Source: Anaerolineales bacterium UBA2395
Lineage (GTDB): Bacteria; Chloroflexota; Anaerolineae; Anaerolineales; Villigracilaceae
Assembly: GCA_002343775.1 (NCBI GenBank)
Contig: DDSH01000031.1
Coordinates: forward strand, 1-64,000
DNA length: 64,000 nucleotides
Direction: 5' to 3'
Part shown: positions 33,173 to 42,341 of the stretch, one piece after another
How positions within the stretch are numbered: the stretch's first letter is position 1
How the letters are laid out: the number at the start of each line of letters is the position of its first letter
Position numbers and translations under genes: made by a program
Notes under the pieces: model-generated
The model's input: the letters and a program-made list of their open reading frames with translations, nothing else
Databases searched by the model: none
Told to the model about the DNA's origin: nothing

Positions 33173-33841
33173 ATGAAAAAATTCATCGTCTTCTTGATCC
33201 GATCCATCATCAACCTCATTGCCAAAGTCGAAGCAAGAGGGTATGAAAACTTACCCGAAAAAGGCGGATTCGTCATCGCCGTGAACCACCTTGGCTTTTT
33301 AGATGCTCCTATGGCGTATTACGCGCTCAACAACTGGAATCTGTTCATTCCGGTTGGGGAGAAATGGGGAGAGGTTGCCATCTTGCGCTGGTTGGGGAAA
33401 CACCTCAATGCCATTTTTGTGAACCGCTTCAACCCGGACCTGAAAGCGATGCGCGAGATGATCAAGCGCATGGAAAACGGACAGACCCTCGTCATTGCGC
33501 CGGAGGGAACCCGCGCCCGTGATGAAAAAATGGCGCAAGGCAAACCCGGCGTTGCCTATCTTGCTTCAAAGATGGGCTGGCTGATCGTGCCGGTTGCCAT
33601 CAGTGGCACAGAAGACCGCCTGATCATTGGCAACCTCAAAAAGTTTAGGCGTTCAATGATCAAACTCACCGCCGGAAAGCCCTTCACCCTCCCGCCTTTT
33701 CCCAAGGAGAGCCGCGAGGAAAAATTACAGGAATATACCGACGAGATCATGTGCCACATTGCTGCACTGCTCCCCGAACACAATCGCGGATATTATGCCA
33801 ACCATCCGCGTTTGAAAGAACTGTTGGACGGGAAAATGTAA
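33173..33841 (+). CDS. plsC: 1-acyl-sn-glycerol-3-phosphate acyltransferase, first copy
   Basis: 222 aa. NHLGFLD (HX4D, about 41-47) and PEGTR (about 108-112) are the catalytic and substrate motifs of the PlsC family. There is one N-terminal hydrophobic segment. It acylates lysophosphatidic acid or a related lysolipid at the membrane. The stop is followed directly by the start of a second PlsC copy. The gene seems to have no leader (see the -10 box). Confidence 0.92.
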   Translation: MKKFIVFLIRSIINLIAKVEARGYENLPEKGGFVIAVNHLGFLDAPMAYYALNNWNLFIPVGEKWGEVAILRWLGKHLNAIFVNRFNPDLKAMREMIKRMENGQTLVIAPEGTRARDEKMAQGKPGVAYLASKMGWLIVPVAISGTEDRLIIGNLKKFRRSMIKLTAGKPFTLPPFPKESREEKLQEYTDEIMCHIAALLPEHNRGYYANHPRLKELLDGKM

Positions 33842-34528
33842 ATGTCTGCTTCGATACGCTTTTTCGCCAGAAGAATCCTTCCGCTCATTGCCGATATCGA
33901 AGTTCGTGGCGATGTAAGCAAACTGCCCACAGGCGGATATATGCTCGCCTCAAACCACCTCGGCCGGCTGGACTCGCTGGTGGTCTATTATGTCATTGAC
34001 AACGACGACCTGATCCACCCGCTCACGGATAAATACAAAAAAAATTTTTTTGCCCGTATCGTTGCCTGGTGGCTGCGGGTCACCTGGCTCAAACGCGGAC
34101 AGGCCGATACCAAAGCCATGCGTGAGTTCATCACGCGCCTCAAGAATGGCGGCGTGATGGTCATCGCCCCGGAAGGCACGCGCTCAAAGACCGCCAGTCT
34201 CCTCAAAGCCGAACCCGGCGCGATCTACATCGCTAGCATGGCAAACGTCGGCATCATCCCGGTCGCATTGACCGGCACCGAAGACGCAGATGTAAAATCC
34301 AGATTGAAGCGGTTCCAAAAATTGAAGATTACCATTTCGACCGGCTCGGAAGTATACTTCCCCCCGGATATCAAATCCGTCAAAGGTGTCGAACGGGATG
34401 CCCTGCTGCAAAACTCCATTGACGAGGTCATGTGCCGCATTGCCGCATTGCTGCCCGAACGGTATCGCGGATATTACAAAGATGCCCCGCGTACACTTGA
34501 TCTGTTGAATCAAAAAGACCGCGCCTGA
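33842..34528 (+). CDS. PlsC-family acyltransferase, second copy
   Basis: 228 aa, a diverged tandem paralogue. NHLGRLD and PEGTRSK are intact. It starts one base after the stop of the first copy and relies on translational coupling. The C-terminal segments of both (MCRIAALLPE, RGYY, DLL) are alike, indicating tandem duplication. Two copies could have different acyl or head-group preference, possibly including ether or branched lipids. Confidence 0.9.
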   Translation: MSASIRFFARRILPLIADIEVRGDVSKLPTGGYMLASNHLGRLDSLVVYYVIDNDDLIHPLTDKYKKNFFARIVAWWLRVTWLKRGQADTKAMREFITRLKNGGVMVIAPEGTRSKTASLLKAEPGAIYIASMANVGIIPVALTGTEDADVKSRLKRFQKLKITISTGSEVYFPPDIKSVKGVERDALLQNSIDEVMCRIAALLPERYRGYYKDAPRTLDLLNQKDRA

Positions 34529-34540
34529 AGCGCGGTCTTT
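34514..34540. terminator. Bidirectional terminator after the plsC pair
   Basis: AAAGACCGCGC/GCGCGGTCTTT, 11-bp stem and 5-base loop, overlapping the end of the second plsC and close to the converging gene. Confidence 0.9.
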
Positions 34541-34543
34541 CAT

Positions 34544-34864
34544 TTATGGAGCAAAAAGATTCATCCCCAACAACATGATCCCGCCTGGGATCAACGTTGC
34601 CAGACCGAGCCATCCAGCCAGCGCATCCCTTCGTTTTACGAACATCACCCAGGCAGTGATCCCCAGCCCCAAAAAGAGGATTGGCAGGACATACCCCAAA
34701 CCGAGCAGCGCATTGAAGGCTCCGGGGGCGGAGTCGCTTGCTGCCATATCCTTGAACGCGAGTAAAACGACAAGAGGAGCCACTACCAGCGCCCCGCCCG
34801 CGATCTGTGATGCCAAAAGCCAGACCGCAACCAATAATCGAACGATGGGAGATTTCTTTTCCAT
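34544..34864 (-). CDS. Small three-helix membrane protein
   Basis: 106 aa from MEKKSPIVRLLVAVWLLASQ; AGGAGAAGGAA precedes this ATG, better than an ATG ten codons upstream. Hydrophobic segments lie at about 7-36, 52-72 and 82-103. The KKS start and inner positive residues suggest an N-in topology. No family is recognised. It follows sulP by 69 bases on the same strand. Confidence 0.7.
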   Translation of the reverse strand: MEKKSPIVRLLVAVWLLASQIAGGALVVAPLVVLLAFKDMAASDSAPGAFNALLGLGYVLPILFLGLGITAWVMFVKRRDALAGWLGLATLIPGGIMLLGMNLFAP

Positions 34865-34933
34865 TTTCCTTCTCCTGATGAACGTGGATGTCAACGCCTC
34901 AATTATATTGCTTTCACTGGATTTTTACGGGAC

Positions 34934-36589
34934 TCAACAGAACTGACAAGCGCGCCTCTCCGCCTCGACGATAGCCTGGTCGCTGGACCAGAAGAAATTC
35001 TCCTCGCCGATGGCTTGTACGAGACCGCCGCGCTCCATCATTTGTTTGGCGTTGTCGTGAATGCCTGCGAACATGAGCGTGCCGCCGTTCTTTTGCAGGC
35101 GAATGTGCAGTTTGTGAATGGCTTCGATCCCTGCTGAGTCAATAAGAGGCACACCCCGCATTGAGAGTATGAGGGCATGTGTATTACCAAGGTCTGCAAA
35201 CGATTCGCTGAATTGACCTGTGGCAGCAAAAAATAGCGGACCCGTAAGAAACGCCACGCGCACATGTTTGCATTTCCCTGCTGTTTCAATTCCCTTTTGT
35301 TTTAGCCGTTCCACATCCACTTCTTGAATGGTGATATCGATGCTGGCGCTTTTGTTCAAAAAAGCAGCGCCCATTAAGAACGTGCCGAAAAGAATCGCAT
35401 TCGTCAGACTCAAAATGATGGTGGCAAGAAAGGCAACACTGAAGGAGATCATATCGGTTTTGAATTTGTTGCCAAACATGAACTTCACTGCATCCACATC
35501 CACCGAGCGGACGGCAGTGACCATCAGTACTGCTGCCAATGCCGAAAGCGGAATCATTTCGAGATAGGGGGCAAGCGTGAACAAGACCAGCATCAACATC
35601 AACGCATGGAGAATGCCCGCCAAACGGGTTTGCACGCCGGAGCGAATGGCAACTTTGGTGCGGATGATACCTGATGTGGTGGGGATTGCGCCAAAGAATG
35701 GCAGCAACATGTTGCCAATTCCCTGCGCAATGAGATGTTGATTCACTTGCAGGCGTTTGCCGGTCAATTCTGCGCCGGTGGCACCGCAGAGCAGAGTTTC
35801 TACCGAGCCAAGTGCAGTGAGGGTTAAGGCTGGCGCAATGAATTGTGAAATGTTCTCCCACGGAATATCTGGAATGCTGAAACTCGGTTGCAGGAACAAG
35901 GTTCGTGGGATGGTGTCTATCAATGGCGCAGACCAGCCCAGAGCGGAGTTTGAGGCGGTGGCAACGATCAACGCAACGAGGCTGCCCGGAATCCGCTCAT
36001 TCCATTTGGCGGGGTAGAGGAACATGATTCCCATCACAAGCAAACCAATCATGAGACTATGTATATTGGGGGTGAGGTTGGGTGTGGTGAAGTAGCCGAT
36101 CAGTTTTTGGGCGGCGGTGATGGTGGTGGGGGTGCGGATGCCGAGTAACGGGTCGAATTGACGGATGATGATAATGGCGGAGATACCTGCTGTGAAGCCG
36201 CTGATGACGGGGGCGGGGATGAAGGCGATGAAGCGACCCATGCGAAACAGACCAATGCCCACGGTGAGCAAGCCCGCCATAAAGAGCGCCACCCACATGC
36301 CTTCGAGACCATATTGTTGCACCAGTACGATCAACACTACCGAGATGACGGCTTTCGCGCCGGTCATTTGATACGGTGCGCCTGCCAGCAACCCAATGAC
36401 AATTCCGCCGACGATGGAGGTGACCAACCCGGCGGCGGCGCTTGCACCCGAGGCGGCTCCAAAGGCGAGCGCAAGCGGCAAGGCGACCAATGCAACATTG
36501 AGCCCGGCGTAAAGGTCTTTGCCGAATTTGGAAAGTGAATAGGTTGAAAACTCGTCTTTGTACAGGCGAGTTAATGAACGGCGCGGCAT
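34934..36589 (-). CDS. SulP-family anion transporter with STAS domain
   Basis: 551 aa from MPRRSLTRLYKDEFSTYSLS; GGAG lies before this ATG and an in-frame extension of 25 codons is discounted. The membrane domain has the SulP signature (LNVALVALPLALAFGAASG) with about 10-12 helices; the STAS domain is at about 430-545 (ALILSMRGVPLIDSAGIEAI). SulP proteins carry sulfate, bicarbonate (BicA) or other anions. Because a bicarbonate-type SbtA and a carbonic anhydrase-like gene lie upstream on the same strand, bicarbonate is a fair guess; sequence alone does not decide. Confidence 0.9.
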   Translation of the reverse strand: MPRRSLTRLYKDEFSTYSLSKFGKDLYAGLNVALVALPLALAFGAASGASAAAGLVTSIVGGIVIGLLAGAPYQMTGAKAVISVVLIVLVQQYGLEGMWVALFMAGLLTVGIGLFRMGRFIAFIPAPVISGFTAGISAIIIIRQFDPLLGIRTPTTITAAQKLIGYFTTPNLTPNIHSLMIGLLVMGIMFLYPAKWNERIPGSLVALIVATASNSALGWSAPLIDTIPRTLFLQPSFSIPDIPWENISQFIAPALTLTALGSVETLLCGATGAELTGKRLQVNQHLIAQGIGNMLLPFFGAIPTTSGIIRTKVAIRSGVQTRLAGILHALMLMLVLFTLAPYLEMIPLSALAAVLMVTAVRSVDVDAVKFMFGNKFKTDMISFSVAFLATIILSLTNAILFGTFLMGAAFLNKSASIDITIQEVDVERLKQKGIETAGKCKHVRVAFLTGPLFFAATGQFSESFADLGNTHALILSMRGVPLIDSAGIEAIHKLHIRLQKNGGTLMFAGIHDNAKQMMERGGLVQAIGEENFFWSSDQAIVEAERRACQFC

Positions 36590-36908
36590 ATTTAATTCTC
36601 CATAAATGGTATTACACCAAAGGCTCGGCACCGAGACGAATGCTCGGCATACATGCTCCCCCAAGGCGTCCTTTGGTTTACTGTGCGTATTTTAGCATAA
36701 TCGAATCCACGAAGCACACGAATGGAAACTTCGTGAACATTCATGTGCTTCGTGGATATCAACTTACTTAGAGAGTGTCTGAAAACTTAAATATTCACCG
36801 CAGATAAACACGGATGAACGCTGATTTTGGGATGGATTTTCGACAAAAAAACATTTTATCCTTTTTATCTGTGTTCCTCTGTGGTTAAAATACTTTTCAG
36901 GCACTTTC
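36590..36908. repeat. Repeat-filled intergenic region upstream of sulP
   Basis: A 14-bp inverted repeat ATCCACGAAGCACA at 36705-36718 and 36744-36757, then a tract around 36795-36900 (CCGCAGA-TAAACAC-GGATGAA-CGCTGAT and its inverse). Both have 7-base units, as in many other tracts here. No gene and no clear promoter were seen. Confidence 0.7.
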
Positions 36909-37271
36909 TTACGAATTTCTATCGAACGTTCCATCCAATTTCAAATAATAGGTATCTACTTCAAGTTGCGGGAACAACCTGCGGATTTTGTCTTCGGCTT
37001 TATCGAGGTCGTCATCGTGGCGCTCTTCTGTGCCACCAGGACCATACATGCCGCAATCTTCGTGGTTGATGAGGATGACTTTCGAGATGCCATGCAATCG
37101 CGCCGCAATATCCACCTGACGGATAACATCATAAACATCATACACGCCGCCCGCCATCACGGCACGGTCATAACTTCCTTTGCCAAGGTTCGCTTCCAGC
37201 CAGTTGTTGATGTACGACTGCAAACGATAATCCATGCAATGCACAACAATCGCTTCACACTTATGAGACAT
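36909..37271 (-). CDS. Short beta-carbonic anhydrase-like zinc protein
   Basis: 120 aa from MSHKCEAIVVHCMDYRLQSY, with GGAGG before the ATG. The beta-CA zinc and catalytic residues are visible as C12-x-D14-x-R16 and H70-x2-C73 (INHEDCGMYG). It is about half the length of standard beta-CAs but keeps the core. It may hydrate CO2 or be a divergent zinc protein. It follows sua5 by 16 bases and sbtA stands just before, so inorganic-carbon handling is likely. Confidence 0.78.
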   Translation of the reverse strand: MSHKCEAIVVHCMDYRLQSYINNWLEANLGKGSYDRAVMAGGVYDVYDVIRQVDIAARLHGISKVILINHEDCGMYGPGGTEERHDDDLDKAEDKIRRLFPQLEVDTYYLKLDGTFDRNS

Positions 37272-37287
37272 TTTATTTCCTCCAAAA

Positions 37288-38328
37288 TTAGATGATTTGA
37301 CTCGCCGCCCGTAACAGACGGTCATGAATTGCCAACCCCAAACCCTGCGCCCCAAAATCGCGGGTGAGAATCAGGTTTACTTGTTCATCATCCAAGGCGC
37401 GCATGCCCGCATATAAATTTCGCGCAATGCTCTCTAGGTCTGTGGATGAACCCAGCGGATATGCATTGCATGAAAGCGACGCGAAGATGGGCAGGTCATC
37501 AGCCGCGAGCAGAAGACCTACGCTTCTTCCTTCCACTTGGGCTTGCTTCGCCAACTGGAGCAGTTTTTCCAACGCCGACTCTTTTTCCCCTTTGCACAGA
37601 ATTAACTCCGCGTTCGGAGTGTAATGCTTACCCAACAACCCCGGCGAGACTTGCGCCTCGTCATCCGAGTTGGGGTGGTTATTGCGTAACTCCACCGCAC
37701 CGATCACCTTTTCAATTGCCTCGCGCGAAACTCCGCCGGGACGAAGAATCATCGCCGGTTCACGAGTTACATCCAGCACCGTCGATTCGACTCCTACCGA
37801 AGTCGCGCCGCCATCGAGGATCATGTCAATGCGACCGTTGAGATCATCCATCACATGTTGAGCGGTGGTAGGGCTGGTATGCCCGAATCGATTCGCAGAC
37901 GGCGCGGCAATCGGCACGCCGCTCGCACGGATGAGCGCCAGAGCCACGGGATGATTTGGCACACGCACGGCAACTGTCTCCAGCCCCGATGTGACCGAGG
38001 CAGGCACATGCGGCAGTTTTGGTAACACCAACGTCAGCGGACCCGGACAAAAGTGTGCGGCGAGTTTTTCGACCACCGGCGGTACATCTGCGGCGATGCG
38101 TTTCATATCATCTACTGATACTACATGCACAATCAGTGGGTCATTGGAGGGGCGTCCCTTCGCGTGAAAGATCTTTGCCACGGCTTCTTCATCGAGCGCG
38201 TTGGCGCCAAGTCCATACACGGTTTCGGTGGGGAAGGCAACCAAGCCCCGGCGTTGGATCACTGCCGAGGCTTGACGAATCAGTTCCAGGTCTGGGTTTT
38301 GAGGCGAGAGCGTCAGGAGTTGAGTCAT
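37288..38328 (-). CDS. sua5: L-threonylcarbamoyladenylate synthase (Sua5 type)
   Basis: 346 aa. The YrdC domain (1-200) has VAFPTETVYGLGANAL, KIFHAKGRPSNDPL and the SxTxR-like site VGVESTVLDVTREPAMILRP; a Sua5 C-terminal domain (from about 240) follows. It makes threonylcarbamoyl-AMP from Thr, bicarbonate and ATP for t6A37 in tRNAs. Its ATG overlaps the sbtA stop (ATGA); bicarbonate is its substrate, which may explain the pairing. An upstream frame of 72 codons that overlaps sbtA is not coding. Confidence 0.93.
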   Translation of the reverse strand: MTQLLTLSPQNPDLELIRQASAVIQRRGLVAFPTETVYGLGANALDEEAVAKIFHAKGRPSNDPLIVHVVSVDDMKRIAADVPPVVEKLAAHFCPGPLTLVLPKLPHVPASVTSGLETVAVRVPNHPVALALIRASGVPIAAPSANRFGHTSPTTAQHVMDDLNGRIDMILDGGATSVGVESTVLDVTREPAMILRPGGVSREAIEKVIGAVELRNNHPNSDDEAQVSPGLLGKHYTPNAELILCKGEKESALEKLLQLAKQAQVEGRSVGLLLAADDLPIFASLSCNAYPLGSSTDLESIARNLYAGMRALDDEQVNLILTRDFGAQGLGLAIHDRLLRAASQII

Positions 38329-39311
38329 GGAACAGCAAAAATCCAGCGGGCGATCGAAAGGTAAAGTGGAATTCCAAATGTTATGTTGAAGGGAAAGGTA
38401 ATGGCAAGTACAGCAGTCAGTGAGAGGGCAGGGTTGGCTTTTGGAACTGCCACCCGCATGGCAGCAGGCGCGGCAATGTAAGAGCCACTGGCGGCAAGCA
38501 CACCTAACAAGGTGGCGCCGCCAATATTTAAGCCAACCATCCAACCGACTAATACGCCAAGGATGCCATTGACAATGGGGACGAAGATGCCAAACCCAGC
38601 AAGAAAGATGCCAACCTTTTTTAAATCCCCGAGGCGTTCGGCAGTGACTACACCTAATTCGAGCAGGAAGAAACTGAGCGCGCCTTTAAAGGGTGCAACA
38701 AGCAATGGCTCCATGGTTTTGTACCCGTTCTCGCCGGAAAGAGCGCCAATGAGCATACCTCCAATGAGAAGCACTACACTTTTACTTAGAAAGGCTTCAC
38801 GCAGAAAGAAAGACCAATCGACCGTGGGTTTGACTTCTTCCGTAGACTCAAGATGTCGGGCACGACCAGCCAGCACAACCCCAAGGATGATGGCGGGGGA
38901 TTCCATCAACGCCAATAAGGCGTTCATAAACCCATCGTAGGGAATTTTCAACGTGTCGAGCATGGCAAGCGCGGCGGCAAATGTGACGGCACTCACCGAG
39001 CCGTAATGGGCAGCGATCGAGGCGGAGTTCTCGCGGTCAAATTTGCCGAGACGACGAAGTAGGGGATAACAGTAAAGTGGGATGAAAAGACCGAGGGCAA
39101 TGCTGGCAACGGCGGGCACGATCATGGAGGTCAGCCCGATCTGTGAAATTTCCACGCCGCCTTTGAAGCCGATGGCAAACAATAGGTAAATGGTGATGGC
39201 TTCGTAAAATTGTTTGGGCACGCGCAGATCAGAGCCGAGCGCACCGGCTGTCAGCCCCAGTACATAGCACAAGACCATGGGGGTCAATAAATTTGAGAGT
39301 AAAAGGTCCAA
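38325..39311 (-). CDS. sbtA: SbtA-type sodium-dependent bicarbonate transporter
   Basis: 328 aa with about 10 helices in two inverted repeats. The opening LLTPMVLCYVLGLTAGALGS and LLFAIGFKGGVEIS, with SGSYIAAPAAMRVAVPKANP near the end, match the SbtA (formerly DUF897) family of high-affinity HCO3- transporters in cyanobacteria and many other bacteria. The cytoplasmic loop (about 150-165) is short. No sbtB regulator is visible next to it. It begins the unit sbtA-sua5-carbonic-anhydrase-like. Confidence 0.88.
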   Translation of the reverse strand: MDLLLSNLLTPMVLCYVLGLTAGALGSDLRVPKQFYEAITIYLLFAIGFKGGVEISQIGLTSMIVPAVASIALGLFIPLYCYPLLRRLGKFDRENSASIAAHYGSVSAVTFAAALAMLDTLKIPYDGFMNALLALMESPAIILGVVLAGRARHLESTEEVKPTVDWSFFLREAFLSKSVVLLIGGMLIGALSGENGYKTMEPLLVAPFKGALSFFLLELGVVTAERLGDLKKVGIFLAGFGIFVPIVNGILGVLVGWMVGLNIGGATLLGVLAASGSYIAAPAAMRVAVPKANPALSLTAVLAITFPFNITFGIPLYLSIARWIFAVP

Positions 39312-39351
39312 TGAATCTCCGCGAGTTGGTGTGTTATGAAATAAATTAAAT

Positions 39352-39370
39352 GGCGGGCTTTTAGCCCGCC
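39352..39370. terminator. Small hairpin between the hydantoinase and sbtA
   Basis: GGCGGGCT/AGCCCGCC around TTT, 13 bases after the hydantoinase stop and 41 bases upstream of the sbtA ATG. No T-run follows; it resembles a common short interspersed palindrome. Confidence 0.5.
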
Positions 39371-39382
39371 CTACCTATAAAA

Positions 39383-40795
39383 CTACAAAATCTCGCCTGC
39401 GTTACGCTTTAAAAACTTCCCATCGCCGCGTTTGCCTTTCCATTCATCGCCATCCACGATCAACTTGCCGCGCAGGAACACTTTCTCCGGGTAACCGGTC
39501 AACTCCCAGCCTTCGTACAAACTATAGTCTGTGCGCTGATGAGACATTCGCGCACCATACTTGACCTTCTTCTCCGGGTCCCAAATGACAATGTCTGCAT
39601 CTGCGCCAGGGATAAGCGCGCCCTTCCGCGGATACAAGCCGAAGATTTTCGCCGCATTGGTGGACATATACGCCACGAATTGATTCGGTGTGATGTGCCC
39701 CGCACGCACGCCATACGTCCACAAAATCGGCATTCGGTCTTGGATGCCTGGCAAGCCGTTCGGGATTTTGGTGAAATCATCCTTGCCTAGTTCTTTGCCG
39801 GGAATGCCAATCGCGCTTCCTTCATAGACGATGGAGCGGGTTCCGTCAAAGAAGAAGGGGCAATGGTCGGTGCCGACGGTTTGCAAAATGCCCTCGGAGA
39901 GACCCTCCCACAAGCGGACATTGTCGCTAACCGAACGCATTGGCGGCGAACAGATCCACTTGGCGCCATCGGGTCGGCGTAGATGGTCGATGGTGAAGAA
40001 CAGATATTGCGGGCACGTCTCGCCCATCACTTTAACACCGCGTTCACGTGCATACTTGATCATATCCACTTCGCCGCCCGCATTCATGTGGACAATGTAA
40101 ACGGGGGAATCTGCCTGCTCTGCCATGGCTGCCATGCGCAGGGTCGCTTCCACTGCGCCCCAGGCAGGACGGGTGAGCGCGTGCCATTCGGGTGTTTTGT
40201 GTCCCGCTGCCAGTGCTTGCCCCGTCAATGTTTCGATCACGTCGCCGTTCTCGCAATGCACCATCATCAACATGCCGTTCTCTTTTGCGATCTGCAAGGC
40301 TTTGAAGATGCCGCCATCGTCGATGCGCAAACGTCCATTGTAGGCAGTGAAAACTTTGAGGGTCTGAATGCCCATCTTCATCAACGAGGGGATTTCCTTG
40401 GCGATCTGTTCGTTGAAGCGGGTCAGATTCATGTGGAAGGAATAATCGATGGCGGCTTTTTCGGCTTTTTGCATCCACAAATCCAGCGAGTGGGCAAAGC
40501 CTTCGTTCTCCAGCACGGTGAAGTCCATGGCGGTGGTGGTGCCGCCGAACGCCGCCGCCTTGTGACCGGTGTAGTGGTCGTCTGAAGAGACAGTGCCGAA
40601 CATGGGCAGGTCGAGATGCACATGCGGGTCGATGCCGCCAGGCATGACCAGCTTTCCTTTGGCATCCACCAGATGGTCAGGATTCTCTTCGAGATTAAGT
40701 CCGATGCGCGAGATCATTTCGTCTTCGATCAGAATATCGGCGCTGAAAGTGTCGGATGCGGTGATTAACGTCCCGTTTTTTATCAGGGTTTTCAT
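39383..40795 (-). CDS. Dihydropyrimidinase / D-hydantoinase
   Basis: 470 aa from MKTLIKNGTLITASDTFSAD with GAGGAG before the ATG. Amidohydrolase metal site: HVHLD (H-x-H, about 57-61), carboxylated lysine in GIQTLKVFTAYNG (about 150), histidines in MVHCENGD and YIVHMNAGG, and the aspartate in TVGTDHCPFF. The SSDDHYTGHKAAAFGGTT stretch is hydantoinase-like. It opens dihydropyrimidine or hydantoin rings, probably in pyrimidine breakdown. No neighbour confirms the pathway. Confidence 0.92.
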   Translation of the reverse strand: MKTLIKNGTLITASDTFSADILIEDEMISRIGLNLEENPDHLVDAKGKLVMPGGIDPHVHLDLPMFGTVSSDDHYTGHKAAAFGGTTTAMDFTVLENEGFAHSLDLWMQKAEKAAIDYSFHMNLTRFNEQIAKEIPSLMKMGIQTLKVFTAYNGRLRIDDGGIFKALQIAKENGMLMMVHCENGDVIETLTGQALAAGHKTPEWHALTRPAWGAVEATLRMAAMAEQADSPVYIVHMNAGGEVDMIKYARERGVKVMGETCPQYLFFTIDHLRRPDGAKWICSPPMRSVSDNVRLWEGLSEGILQTVGTDHCPFFFDGTRSIVYEGSAIGIPGKELGKDDFTKIPNGLPGIQDRMPILWTYGVRAGHITPNQFVAYMSTNAAKIFGLYPRKGALIPGADADIVIWDPEKKVKYGARMSHQRTDYSLYEGWELTGYPEKVFLRGKLIVDGDEWKGKRGDGKFLKRNAGEIL

Positions 40796-40841
40796 GGCGG
40801 CGCTCCTCTTGTGCCTATATTTTATACCAAATTGAATCTGA

Positions 40842-40847
40842 TATAAT
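40842..40847 (+). promoter_or_regulatory. -10 box of a probable leaderless transcript
   Basis: TATAAT ends seven bases before the ATG of the LysM protein; the expected transcription start coincides with the start codon. No SD is present. Confidence 0.6.
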
Positions 40848-40854
40848 TTTCCCG

Positions 40855-41697
40855 ATGAATCCAAAGCGATTTTTTGTTTTGTTCGTACTGATTGGCCTGC
40901 TTCTGTTCGGGTTGTGGCTTCCGGCGGGGGCGGCGCCCAGTGTGCAGCAGCAAGTGGCTACTCCCACAGCAGGCGCAGATGGACGTATTATTTATGTTGT
41001 GCAGCCCGGCGATTCCTGCACGCGGGTTTCGCTTCTGACGGGGATCTCGGTGGATCAGCTTCGGCAGTTGAATTCGCAGCTGGATGAAAACTGTACGTTG
41101 ATCGAGGGACAGGAATTGTTGATCGGCATTGTTGCGCAAGCGACTGCCACACCGGAAGCGGTTGCCACGCTTGGCACGCCGACGGTAACCCCTACACCGA
41201 TTTCCGGCACGACGGAAGTGTGTGTGCTGTTGTTCGAAGATTCGAACGGCAACGCCATCCGTGAGGAGACTGAACCCGCTGTGGCGGGCGGTGCTGTAAG
41301 CCTGACCGAGAACAATGGGCAGTATTCCGCTTCGTTGGATACGGTTGTGCCCGCCGACCCCGAGGTGTATCAGGGGGTATGTTTCAGTGACATCCCGGAA
41401 GGGGCGTATAACATTACGGTGGGTATCCCGGACAATTACAACCCGACCACCGAGTTGAATTTGTCTCTGGAGGTCAATGCGGGTGACCGTGCCTCGGTTG
41501 GCTTTGGTATTCAGCGAGTGGATGTGGTTGTAGACCCCGGTGCGGAGGAGGAAGCCGGAGGCGGTGGTGGGCAATCCACGCTGCTTGGGCTTGTCGGCGG
41601 GTTGCTGCTTTTGGGCGGCGCGGGGTTGGGGTATTATGCCTGGCGGACAAGCAAACCGGAGAGCAAATTATCCGGCGGCGGGTTTCCAAGAAGATAA
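40855..41697 (+). CDS. Secreted, C-terminally anchored LysM protein
   Basis: 280 aa. A signal peptide ends near residue 26 (PAGAAP). LysM at about 45-92 (YVVQPGDSCTRVSLLTG) is followed by a Thr/Pro linker, a CNA-B/SdrD-like beta-sandwich at about 122-220 (VCVLLFEDSNGNAIREETEP, a typical repeat opening), a Gly-rich spacer and a final helix (LLGLVGGLLLLGGAGLGYYAW) with a basic tail. It is an envelope protein exposed outside, held in the membrane by the C-terminus. No enzyme domain is present. Confidence 0.85.
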   Translation: MNPKRFFVLFVLIGLLLFGLWLPAGAAPSVQQQVATPTAGADGRIIYVVQPGDSCTRVSLLTGISVDQLRQLNSQLDENCTLIEGQELLIGIVAQATATPEAVATLGTPTVTPTPISGTTEVCVLLFEDSNGNAIREETEPAVAGGAVSLTENNGQYSASLDTVVPADPEVYQGVCFSDIPEGAYNITVGIPDNYNPTTELNLSLEVNAGDRASVGFGIQRVDVVVDPGAEEEAGGGGGQSTLLGLVGGLLLLGGAGLGYYAWRTSKPESKLSGGGFPRR

Positions 41698-41723
41698 CTT
41701 CATGGCGCGGGAGCGATCCCGCG

Positions 41724-42341
41724 CTATTTTTTTAGTTTGAACGTCTTTCGATGAAGGGGAGAGTGACCAAGTTCTTTGATTCTCAGGCTGTGCAGTTTTG
41801 TGCCGTACCCTTTGTGGCGGGCAAACCCGTATTCGGGGTATTCGGAATCCAGCCGGTTCATGAACTCATCTCTCGCGGTCTTGGCGAGTATGGAGGCGCT
41901 GGCGATGCTCAGTGAGCGTTGGTCGCCTTTGACGATGGCGGTTTGGGGGATGTCCAGCTCGGGAAGTTCGAGACGGAAGTCGGTCAGCAGATAATCTGGC
42001 AGCGTGGGGAACATTTCCAAAGCGCGGTTCGCGGCGAGACGGGTGGCGGGGACGATGCCCATTCGATCTATTTCTTCGGCGGAGGCGAACCCGATGCCCC
42101 ACACAATTACGATGTCCTTGATGAGCGGCATAAGTTGCGAACGCTCTCGGGGAGTCAACTGTTTGGAGTCACGCACCCCGCTTAACGTCTGGAGAAGATT
42201 CGGGTGATCTGGCGGCAGGATCACCGCGCCGACGCAGACCGGCCCTGCGAGGGCTCCACGCCCGGCTTCATCCAATCCGGCAATTTGGTTGCAGGCTGCC
42301 CAGAGTTGTTGTTCGTAGGAAAGGTCAGGGAGTGAGGTCAT
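41724..42341 (-). CDS. rnhB: Ribonuclease HII
   Basis: 205 aa from MTSLPDLSYEQQLWAACNQI. The catalytic signature IAGLDEAGRGALAGPV gives D and E, further acidic residues appear in DYLLTDFRLELPE, and SIASASILAKTARDEFM is the family-specific helix. It cuts RNA at ribonucleotides embedded in DNA. Its start lies 17 bases inside the upstream glycosyltransferase gene; an earlier ATG would overlap more. Confidence 0.93.
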   Translation of the reverse strand: MTSLPDLSYEQQLWAACNQIAGLDEAGRGALAGPVCVGAVILPPDHPNLLQTLSGVRDSKQLTPRERSQLMPLIKDIVIVWGIGFASAEEIDRMGIVPATRLAANRALEMFPTLPDYLLTDFRLELPELDIPQTAIVKGDQRSLSIASASILAKTARDEFMNRLDSEYPEYGFARHKGYGTKLHSLRIKELGHSPLHRKTFKLKK

